From NCBI RefSeq assembly GCF_017809215.1, contig NZ_CP065424.1, positions 1,520,001-1,584,000 of the forward strand: DNA of 64,000 bases, in the 5' to 3' direction. This DNA is from Heyndrickxia oleronia. Its GTDB lineage: Bacteria; Bacillota; Bacilli; Bacillales; Bacillaceae_C. The translations under genes and the position numbers were made by a program. Shown here one piece after another: positions 57,525 to 64,000 of this stretch. Numbering within the stretch: position 1 is the stretch's first letter; the number at the start of each line of letters is the position of its first letter. The notes below the pieces were generated by a model. The model had not been told where the DNA came from, searched no databases, and saw nothing but the letters and a program-made list of their open reading frames with translations.

Positions 57525-58640
57525 TTATTTTAAATTTTCTGGATTGAGACATTCTAATTCAGGTAAAACAAATAATCCATCTTTACGAATAAGCACGTCA
57601 TCAAAATATATTTCTCCTCCACCATACTCTGGACGTTGAATAAGCACCATATCCCAGTGAATGTTAGAGTCATTACCATTAGGGGCTACATCATAGCATT
57701 GTCCAGGTGTAAAATGAATACTTCCCGCAATTTTTTCATCAAATAATATATCTTGCATAGGATGCAGAATATATGGATTGACGCCTATTGCAAATTCACC
57801 GACATAGCGAGCGCCTTCATCTGTATCAAAAATCTTATTGATTCTTTCTGTATCATTAGATGTTGCTTCGATAATTTTCCCATCTTTAAACGTTAATTTT
57901 ACATTTTCAAAAGTAAAGCCTTGATATGGAGAAGGTGTGTTGTATGTAAGAGTCCCATTAACTGAATTACGCACAGGTGCTGTATACACTTCACCATCTG
58001 GAATATTAAGACGTCCAGCACATTTAATAGCAGGAATATCTTTGATTGAGAAAGTTAGGTCAGTTCCAGGACTTATAAGGCGAACCTTATCTGTTTTATT
58101 CATTAACTCCACTAAAGAATCCATCGCTTTGTCCATTTTACTATAATCAAGGTTACATACATTGAAGTAAAAATCTTCAAAGGCTTCTGTGCTCATTTTT
58201 GCTAATTGAGCCATTGCTGAATTAGGGTAACGAAGAACAACCCATTTAGTTTTCGGAACACGAATTTCTCGATGAACTTTTTTGCCGACAGTATTCCCTT
58301 GTATTTTCATTTTTTCATCGGGTACATCTGCATGTTCATTAATGTTATCACCAGATCTTAGGCCAATATATGCATCCATTTTTTTCATAACTTCTGCTTC
58401 GAAATCAGCCATCATATCAAATTGTTCTTCTTTAGCACCCATTAATAGTGCACGATCTACTTGGTGATCCTTAATTGAGACAAAAGGATACCCACCTGCG
58501 GCATATGCTTCCTTTACTAATGCGACTACAAGTTCTTTTTGTAGACCAAAGTTTTCAATCAGAACTTTTTCCCCTGGTTGCAATTGCACAGAATAGTTAA
58601 TTAAATTTTTTGCTAGTTGTTCTACTCTCGGATCTTTCAT
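57525..58640 (-). CDS. M29-family aminopeptidase (AmpS/AmpT-like)
   Basis: This is a 371-residue thermophilic-type metalloaminopeptidase. Likely metal ligands are Glu in DGEVYTAPVRNSVNG, Glu in RYVGEFAIGVNPY, His in GSIHFTPGQCYD and His/Asp in SNIHWDMVLIQRPEYGGG. It cleaves N-terminal residues from peptides; broad specificity is typical. It stands alone on the minus strand between murC and ytxG, where B. subtilis has no gene, so it is a lineage-specific insertion. GGAGG precedes the ATG. Confidence 0.88.
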   Translation of the reverse strand: MKDPRVEQLAKNLINYSVQLQPGEKVLIENFGLQKELVVALVKEAYAAGGYPFVSIKDHQVDRALLMGAKEEQFDMMADFEAEVMKKMDAYIGLRSGDNINEHADVPDEKMKIQGNTVGKKVHREIRVPKTKWVVLRYPNSAMAQLAKMSTEAFEDFYFNVCNLDYSKMDKAMDSLVELMNKTDKVRLISPGTDLTFSIKDIPAIKCAGRLNIPDGEVYTAPVRNSVNGTLTYNTPSPYQGFTFENVKLTFKDGKIIEATSNDTERINKIFDTDEGARYVGEFAIGVNPYILHPMQDILFDEKIAGSIHFTPGQCYDVAPNGNDSNIHWDMVLIQRPEYGGGEIYFDDVLIRKDGLFVLPELECLNPENLK

Positions 58641-58780
58641 CTTTTTTCCTCCATAAACAATATTTCATACTTTTTCATTGTACTCCTATTTATCCAATAG
58701 TTGAATAAAGAAAATTAGCCCTTTACTAGTAAAAATATTTGGCGAAGATAGCAGAATATGAGAAAATAAAGGAGGAATTT

Positions 58781-58855
58781 ATGTCTGAAAAAGAAGATGG
58801 TTGTTTACAAAAGAAAAGAAAGGGTACTGTGTATTATACAAGGGAGGTCAACTAA
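58781..58855 (+). CDS. Possible 24-residue upstream ORF before ytxG
   Basis: ATG at 58781 follows a strong AAAGGAGG at seven bases. It encodes MSEKEDGCLQKKRKGTVYYT then REVN, and stops one base before the ytxG ATG. The sigma-B-like promoter (58803-58827) lies inside it, so only transcripts starting further upstream could translate it. It may be a leader peptide or a chance ORF. Confidence 0.4.
   Translation: MSEKEDGCLQKKRKGTVYYTREVN
58803..58827 (+). promoter_or_regulatory. Sigma-B-type promoter for ytxGH
   Basis: GTTTAC, 13-base spacer, GGGTAC is close to the sigma-B consensus. It is 30 bases before ytxG. The B. subtilis ytxGHJ operon is a known general-stress operon, so the location fits. 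Confidence 0.7.
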
Positions 58856-58856
58856 C

Positions 58857-59348
58857 ATGATTGTAATTCTTTATTTAAGTGTCGCCTTGATTGCAATTGC
58901 TTTTTTGGTTTTAGTCATATTTGTATCAAAAACATTAAATTCAGTAAAAGACGCAGTTAATCAAATGACAAAAACAATGGATGGTTTGGAAGGACAGTTA
59001 CAAGGAATAACAAGCGAAACAACAATGCTATTACATAAGACAAATGCACTTGCAGAAGATATTCAGCATAAAGCTGAAAAGTTAAATACAGTAGTATATG
59101 CTGTTGAAGAAGTTGGGACAACCATTAAATCTCTAAATGCATCTGTTCGAAAGGTAACGAATAATGTTTCAAATCAACTAGAACAAAATCAAGATAAAAT
59201 AAGTCAGGCAATACAATGGGGTAATGTATTAAAAGAAATAAAAGATAAATGGGTACAAAAAAAAGAAAAAAGAAAAACAGAGCAATTAGTGAAACATGCG
59301 ATTGAAGATGAATCCCATCTGCGTGAAGTAAAAAGATCAAGAGGGTAG
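58857..59348 (+). CDS. ytxG: DUF948 general-stress protein YtxG
   Basis: This is a 163-residue single-pass membrane protein: N-terminal helix IVILYLSVALIAIAFLVLVIFV, then a long coiled coil (LNSVKDAVNQMTKTMDGLEGQLQ...). It belongs to the DUF948 family. The ATG at 58857 follows GGGAGG. It probably forms an operon with ytxH 22 bases downstream. The B. subtilis operon responds to sigma-B and sigma-H; the exact function is unknown. Confidence 0.9.
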   Translation: MIVILYLSVALIAIAFLVLVIFVSKTLNSVKDAVNQMTKTMDGLEGQLQGITSETTMLLHKTNALAEDIQHKAEKLNTVVYAVEEVGTTIKSLNASVRKVTNNVSNQLEQNQDKISQAIQWGNVLKEIKDKWVQKKEKRKTEQLVKHAIEDESHLREVKRSRG

Positions 59349-59370
59349 AAATAATAAGGAGGAATCAAAA

Positions 59371-59736
59371 ATGGCAAATAATGAAGTAAAACATTTGGAT
59401 GAACCAAAACATTTAAATACGAAGGATTTTGTAATAGGAGCTATCATTGGTGGTGTAGTAGGAGCTGCAACTGCTTTGTTCCTAGCTCCCAAATCAGGGA
59501 AAGACTTAAGAAATGATGTAAGCGGGCAATTTATTTCATTAAAAGACAAGACGGATGATCTCCGTGTAGCTGTGACTCAAAAAGGAAATGATTTAGCTGC
59601 TGCAACAAAAGAAAAAACGATTCAATTGAAGGATAAAGCTGTTGATGCAGGGAATAAGTTGAAGGAAACGGTAAAGGAACAAAAAGAAAAAATGCTCAAA
59701 AACGATGAAGTAGAGACAGAGGAAGAATTTATTTAA
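59371..59736 (+). CDS. ytxH: YtxH-family general-stress protein
   Basis: This is a 121-residue protein with the YtxH signature KDFVIGAIIGGVVGAATALFLAPKSGKDLR, a glycine-rich membrane helix plus short motif. A charged, lysine-rich helical tail follows (DKTDDLRVAVTQKGNDLAAATKEKTIQLKDKA). AGGAGG precedes the ATG. The operon ends here with a terminator; the third B. subtilis gene ytxJ is not found in this position. Confidence 0.9.
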   Translation: MANNEVKHLDEPKHLNTKDFVIGAIIGGVVGAATALFLAPKSGKDLRNDVSGQFISLKDKTDDLRVAVTQKGNDLAAATKEKTIQLKDKAVDAGNKLKETVKEQKEKMLKNDEVETEEEFI

Positions 59737-59747
59737 ACTGTTTATAA

Positions 59748-59785
59748 AACACACTATCTAGATTATTATTAGATAGTGTGTTTTT
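59748..59785. terminator. Convergent terminator ytxH / FtsA-like gene
   Basis: Stem AACACACTATCTA / TAGATAGTGTGTT with T5; it covers the last four codons of the minus-strand gene. Confidence 0.85.
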
Positions 59786-61958
59786 GGTTTAGTCTCTTTT
59801 GTTTTTTAGGTTCAGTTGGCCAAATAATTTCCAATTGATCACCTTCTCTTATTGGATCATAGAAGGTGGTTTGTTCTTTGTTTTTAAGTAATTGAAAATT
59901 ACCATTACTATGCTTTGGCATATTCACTTCTATGAATTTAAAAATATCTTGAAAAATAAATTCTTCGATTTTATGAGACTTTAATTCTATCATATCTCCG
60001 TAATGGATAATTTCATCTTTGGTCAGTATTTTCCCTGAACGAATCACTTCAGTAAGTGGTTTATGAATCTTTATATGTTGTCCATTGAAAGTAATATTAA
60101 TATGATAATTTAAACGAAGATTCTTTAACTTTGCAAGGTTATTTACCGTCAAAGGACTTTTCTTTTTGATACTTATCTGATCATTATTTTGAAAACCTTG
60201 TGTTAGTTTAACCTCTTGATCATTTAACAATAGTCTATGAGACTGAGAAGGTAAAAAAGTTTCTTTACCATCAATATTGATTCGAAATGGTTTTAGTTCT
60301 TGAAGGTAATCAAATAGATTTAAGGAAAGAAATAATTCCTCTATGTTTTTAGGAAAATAAATCTCTAGAGAATCGCGGTCTTCGAGAAGATCATTTTCTG
60401 AAGCCGATTCGCCATTCCTTTTTATTATCATTGATACATTATATGACCTTCCATTAATATAGACCTTTTTAGTTGGAATATCGTCAAGAAATTCTTTAAT
60501 TTTCACCACTGCATGGGCACCGTCTTTTCCTTTAATGATAGAAATTTCATCACCATTATTAATTGGGTGATCAAGACTTGCTTCTACCCCATTTTTCATG
60601 ATAACCGGCGGTTTACCATGCTCCCCTGGAACGGTAATTTGTCTTTCATTAACAGTTATCATCTTTGCCATTCCGGGTTTTCCATGTAATTGACTTAATT
60701 TCATTCCAGAACCTAAAATACAATCTCCAACCGTTAGCTTCTTTACTTCAAACAATCTTACAGGTTGGTCGTTTACGTAAGCTGTTACATAATGGACAGG
60801 TGTTTGTTTAGCCGCGATAGCAATACCAATCGGTGTAATTAATTCAGGGCCTTTTGGGATTTGATCTGAAAGAACTAAGCTTTGAATGGCATCTGTTCCT
60901 CTTATCGCTACACGATTTTCAGGTAATTGCAATTGTTTTGCAATTCTTTCTGTAATCTTTGGCGTTTGACTACCACCTCCCACTAACATCACTGCCTTTG
61001 GAGGCTTTCCATTATTTAATAAAAGAATTTCCTTAGAAATAGCACTGGCTAGCTTATCAATTGCTGGAGAAACTTGTTCGATAATATGTTCAGTTGTTAC
61101 TTCCGTTTCAAACCCTAAAATATCTTGAATGATTATCGTATCTCTAGCTACTAACTGTCTTTTTGTTTCCTCTGCAATAGGAAAGTCCAGCAGTAATTGA
61201 TCACTAATTGCTTCTGTAATTTCATCTCCTGCAATAGGAACCATTCCATATGCAGTTACTGTACCTAAATCAGTTAAGGCAATATCAGATGTGCCGGCAC
61301 CAATATCAACAAGTGCAACATTTAATCGTCGCATAGATGAAGGGATTAGGACATTGATAGCTGCAATGGGCTCTAATGTTAATGCCTCTATTTCTAAATC
61401 TGACCGTTGTAAGGCAGAAATTAATGACTCAACAACTACCTTAGGTAGGAAAGTAGCGATTATTTCGACAGATGCTTCATTTCCTTGCTGGTCGATAAGA
61501 TTTCCAATCTCCTCGCCATCTAACTGATAGTTAAACACCGAGTAACCAACACAGTAATAATAATGACTTTTTAAAGATGAATATTTTTCTGCTGCGATAG
61601 CTTGAGCTTTTTGAACAGCACTTAATTCTAGATGCAAAATATCCTCTTTTGTAATCATTGGTTTTCCTTTAATAGATATGGTTACATGAGCTTTTTCTGT
61701 TTTTAGAGCACGCCCTGCGGCAGCAACACAAACCTTAGTTAACTTTCCATGCTTTTTCTCTAATTGTTCCTTTACCTCTTTTATCACTTTTGAGACGGAA
61801 AGGACATCATGGATTTGTCCATCGAGCATGGCCCTTTCCTTATGTTCCTTTATAAAAATATCGGAAACATAGTATTGTTGATTGGCTTCCTCTAGGATAA
61901 TTCCTACAACGGACCGTGTACCAATATCAAGTGCAAATATTTTGTTTTTTTCTTGCAA
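59769..61958 (-). CDS. Large FtsA/PilM-like actin-fold ATPase with C-terminal beta-grasp-like repeats
   Basis: This is a 729-residue protein, much longer than FtsA (about 440). Residues 1-385 are an actin-like ATPase: phosphate-1 FALDIGTRSVVGI, phosphate-2 VALVDIGAGTSDIAL near residue 220, adenosine motif AVMLVGGGSQTP near residue 327, and an SHS2-type insert around 75-190. From about 430 to 715 there are roughly five similar modules, each ending in a turn-strand like NGDEISI, DRDSLEIYF, NNDQISIKK, YGDMIELK, EGDQLEIIW, the look of beta-grasp (ThiS/SLBB-like) domains. The TTG at 61958 follows AGAAGGTG. It sits where ytxJ lies in B. subtilis. No partner gene is adjacent. Its function is unknown; it might be a cytoskeletal scaffold. 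Confidence 0.85.
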   Translation of the reverse strand: MQEKNKIFALDIGTRSVVGIILEEANQQYYVSDIFIKEHKERAMLDGQIHDVLSVSKVIKEVKEQLEKKHGKLTKVCVAAAGRALKTEKAHVTISIKGKPMITKEDILHLELSAVQKAQAIAAEKYSSLKSHYYYCVGYSVFNYQLDGEEIGNLIDQQGNEASVEIIATFLPKVVVESLISALQRSDLEIEALTLEPIAAINVLIPSSMRRLNVALVDIGAGTSDIALTDLGTVTAYGMVPIAGDEITEAISDQLLLDFPIAEETKRQLVARDTIIIQDILGFETEVTTEHIIEQVSPAIDKLASAISKEILLLNNGKPPKAVMLVGGGSQTPKITERIAKQLQLPENRVAIRGTDAIQSLVLSDQIPKGPELITPIGIAIAAKQTPVHYVTAYVNDQPVRLFEVKKLTVGDCILGSGMKLSQLHGKPGMAKMITVNERQITVPGEHGKPPVIMKNGVEASLDHPINNGDEISIIKGKDGAHAVVKIKEFLDDIPTKKVYINGRSYNVSMIIKRNGESASENDLLEDRDSLEIYFPKNIEELFLSLNLFDYLQELKPFRINIDGKETFLPSQSHRLLLNDQEVKLTQGFQNNDQISIKKKSPLTVNNLAKLKNLRLNYHINITFNGQHIKIHKPLTEVIRSGKILTKDEIIHYGDMIELKSHKIEEFIFQDIFKFIEVNMPKHSNGNFQLLKNKEQTTFYDPIREGDQLEIIWPTEPKKQKRLNQKHTI

Positions 61959-62240
61959 GAGATACACCTTCTTTTAATGAATATATGTGGCAATAAAGAT
62001 CAATGAAAAAGTTTATAATTCCCCTGAAAAATACTTTAATGCTTAAAAGCGTTTAAGTATTAAAACTTTTATCGTGACATTTTATTAACAATAGATTATA
62101 ATTAGTCCTAATATTAATAGGATCAGATTATATTTTTTCTTCCTTTTTTAAAATGTATCACAAAGGAGTATAAAATTAAACTGACTTGTCATTTCAAAGA
62201 TTTATGGTGTGAACGTTATTGTAAAGAATTTTTTTTGCAA

Positions 62241-62403
62241 GGCTATTTTTGTATCGTTTGTTGCTTTTGAAAAAGCCCTTCAGCAGAGCTTTTACCTAAT
62301 AAAGGATAAGTTGGTTCTTATGAAGTTTCAGCATTTTTCTTAAAAGTGGTTAAACATCTTAGTTCAAACCTTACTTAAATAGCAGCAATGCCTGGAAAGA
62401 GGC
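62241..62403 (+). repeat. MITE-like dispersed repeat upstream of aroA
   Basis: This 163-bp copy starts GGCTATTTTTGTATCGTTTG and ends AGCAGCAATGCCTGGAAAGA then GGC. Flanks TTTTGCAA and TATTACAA match at 6 of 8. The remainder of the 494-base gap is AT-rich with no other feature seen. Confidence 0.75.
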
Positions 62404-62452
62404 TATTACAAATGTTCAGATCATCACAATAATTTGGAGAGGATGGTACGTT

Positions 62453-63529
62453 TTGAGTAATCAAGAGCTTGATCAGTTACGTCAGCAGGTTGAAGATATT
62501 AATTTACAATTGTTAGCACTTATTAATGAAAGAGCAAAACTTGTTCAGGATATAGGGAAAGTTAAAGAAGCTAGTGGTGTTAATCGTTATGATCCGGTTC
62601 GAGAAAGAATGATGCTCAATGTAATTAAAGAACATAATAATGGACCATTCGAAGACAAGATTGTTGAACATCTTTTTAAAGAGATTTTTAAAGCTGGCTT
62701 AGATCTTCAACAGGAAAATCAGCAAAAAGCTCTTCTTGTTTCCCGAAAAAAGAAGCCTGAGGATACCATTATAGAAATTAAGGGCGAGATGATTGGTGAT
62801 GGTAGACCACATTTTGTTTTTGGACCTTGTGCAGTTGAGTCTTATGAACAGGTTGCAGAAGTTGCAAAATCAGTCAAGGCTAAAGGGTTAACTTTATTAC
62901 GTGGTGGGGCGTATAAACCACGAACTTCCCCTTATGATTTTCAAGGATTGGGCATTGAAGGATTGAAAATATTAAAACAAATAGCAGATGAATATGGCTT
63001 AGCCGTTATTAGTGAAATCGTTACGCCTAATGATATTGAAAAGGCAGTGGATTATTTAGATGTGATTCAAATTGGTGCACGTAACATGCAAAATTTTGAA
63101 TTATTAAAAGCTGCTGGTTCAGTGAAAAAACCCGTTTTATTAAAAAGAGGTTTAGCAGCAACGATTGATGAGTTTATTAATGCAGCTGAATATATAATGT
63201 CACAAGGTAATGGTGAAATTATTCTTTGTGAACGTGGAATTAGAACTTATGAACGTGCAACACGAAATACATTAGATATTACAGCCGTTCCAATTTTGAA
63301 ACAAGAAACCCATTTACCTGTATTTGTAGATGTTACTCATTCAACGGGAAGAAGAGATCTATTATTACCAGCAGCGAAAGCAGCATTAGCAATTGGTGCT
63401 GATGGGGTCATGGCTGAGGTACATCCTGATCCAGCAGTTGCTCTCTCTGATTCAGCCCAACAAATGGACTTAGATCAATTCGAACATTTTTATCGTGAAT
63501 TACAACAATCGCAACCAGTAAGGGTATAA
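62453..63529 (+). CDS. aroA: Bifunctional chorismate mutase / 3-deoxy-7-phosphoheptulonate synthase
   Basis: This enzyme makes DAHP, the first shikimate intermediate, and carries an N-terminal AroQ chorismate mutase domain that senses chorismate/prephenate for feedback control. It has 358 residues, the same as B. subtilis AroA. Mutase residues 1-90 contain [27 protein letters not shown]; the synthase part has [47 protein letters not shown] and [14 protein letters not shown]. Start is TTG after GGAGAGGATG. Confidence 0.96.
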   Translation: MSNQELDQLRQQVEDINLQLLALINERAKLVQDIGKVKEASGVNRYDPVRERMMLNVIKEHNNGPFEDKIVEHLFKEIFKAGLDLQQENQQKALLVSRKKKPEDTIIEIKGEMIGDGRPHFVFGPCAVESYEQVAEVAKSVKAKGLTLLRGGAYKPRTSPYDFQGLGIEGLKILKQIADEYGLAVISEIVTPNDIEKAVDYLDVIQIGARNMQNFELLKAAGSVKKPVLLKRGLAATIDEFINAAEYIMSQGNGEIILCERGIRTYERATRNTLDITAVPILKQETHLPVFVDVTHSTGRRDLLLPAAKAALAIGADGVMAEVHPDPAVALSDSAQQMDLDQFEHFYRELQQSQPVRV

Positions 63530-63539
63530 TGACTGTAAT

Positions 63540-63568
63540 AACCTTCTGAAACATTCAGAGGGTTTTTG
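63540..63568 (+). terminator. Terminator after aroA
   Basis: AACCTTCTGAA / TTCAGAGGGTT (one G:U) followed by TTTTT. Confidence 0.8.
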
Positions 63569-63780
63569 CTTTTTCTAATTAATGTAGATAATGGATAAAT
63601 ACTTGTGTTTTCTATGTAAAAATCGTGTCAAATTAGTGTTATTCATTGCAGTTAGTAGTTGTCTGTCGTATGATTATATGAGTACATATTTTTTACTTTC
63701 TTTAATTTAAAGTGATTAGAAATGTGATGACTGATAAAAACTAACGATTATATATAGTAGTAATGGAGTGTGAATGTTTT

Positions 63781-64000
63781 ATGAATATTACCATCTATGA
63801 TGTAGCCCGTGAAGCGAATGTTTCAATGGCTACTGTATCTAGGGTAGTGAATGGGAATCCTAATGTGAAGCCAGCAACAAGAAAAAAGGTGAATGAAGTA
63901 ATCGAAAGATTAGGCTATCGTCCCAATGCTGTTGCGCGTGGATTAGCCAGCAAGAAAACAACGACTGTAGGAGTAATTATTCCAGATATCTCTAATATTT
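63781..64000 (+). CDS. ccpA: Catabolite control protein CcpA, N-terminal part (3' end outside window)
   Basis: The first 73 codons are present. The LacI/GalR-type DNA-binding helix-turn-helix and hinge read [34 protein letters not shown] and [15 protein letters not shown]. CcpA is the master regulator of carbon catabolite repression with HPr-Ser-P as corepressor. The position directly after aroA is as in B. subtilis. GGAGTG lies 11-13 bases before the ATG, slightly far. The 251-base gap upstream contains the aroA terminator and an AT-rich promoter region. Confidence 0.95.
   Translation, partial: MNITIYDVAREANVSMATVSRVVNGNPNVKPATRKKVNEVIERLGYRPNAVARGLASKKTTTVGVIIPDISNI

Overview
The window is a chromosomal segment of a low-GC, endospore-forming Bacillaceae bacterium. 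I judge this from gene content and order: menF-D-H-B-E-C, yidD, dps, ytlACD, ytmA, pckA, metK, asnB, ytpAB, leuS, ytfP, ytgP, pepV, dat, trmB, ytnP, ytoP, ytpPQ, sftA, murC, ytxGH, aroA, ccpA. This is essentially the order known around the yt* region of Bacillus subtilis. Sporulation-linked genes (cse60, a YhcN/YlaJ lipoprotein) support a spore former. There are no rRNA or tRNA genes, no CRISPR array, no prophage and no complete insertion sequence.

Layout. 1-7133: menaquinone pathway (menF is cut by the window edge). 7194-9262: small genes, yidD and a sigma-B-type dps. 9308-12960: a lipoprotein and a NMT1-type ABC transporter on the minus strand. 13119-20211: ytmA, ytmB, gluconeogenic pckA (minus), S-box-controlled metK, asnB. 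20235-26758: a C39-like peptidase, a gamma carbonic anhydrase, the ytpA-ytpB terpenoid/lysophospholipid pair (ytpB carries an in-frame stop), mnmM, ytzC and an MFS transporter. 26851-29626: T-box-controlled leuS. 29860-31562: a two-gene cell-surface module, an acidic LPNTA protein plus its class D-like sortase. 31729-39922: rhodanese, cse60, a flavoprotein, a MurJ/SpoVB flippase, a pseudouridine synthase, a DeoR-like regulator, pepV, dat. 40319-45004: thpR, ytlQ, ytlR, ytmP, ytzH, trmB. 45052-52823: LTA-synthase-like enzyme, ytzB, lactonase ytnP, aminopeptidase ytoP, a DUF84 NTPase, ytpP, ytpQ, YhcN lipoprotein. 53069-64000: DNA translocase sftA, murC, an M29 aminopeptidase, ytxGH with a sigma-B-like promoter, a large FtsA/PilM-like ATPase, aroA and the start of ccpA.

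The most striking structure not explained by genes is a family of dispersed intergenic repeats. Six good copies (148-189 bp) lie at 14299, 23833, 35526, 37399, 48404 and 62241. Several shorter or reversed derivatives lie at 4320, 16575, 24034, 27097, 31561, 32089 and 42965. They have imperfect terminal inverted repeats (GGCTGTTTTCGTATAG at the left; the complement of the right end starts GGCTCTTTTCTCAAACATTG). Five of the six have perfect or near-perfect 8-bp flanking repeats: TAGATTAA is exact at 35518/35715, and 37399 and 48404 match at 7 of 8. They look like a MITE family, possibly moved by an ISL3-type transposase. Derivatives sit between the riboswitch terminator and the start codon of both metK and leuS.

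Other points worth attention are a 729-residue FtsA/PilM-like actin-fold protein whose C-terminal half is a series of about five beta-grasp-like repeats, an amber codon in ytpB, a 12-unit, 36-nt-period repeat in the sftA linker, and a 24-codon upstream ORF overlapping the sigma-B-like promoter of ytxG. A CcpN-consensus match lies over the pckA -10.
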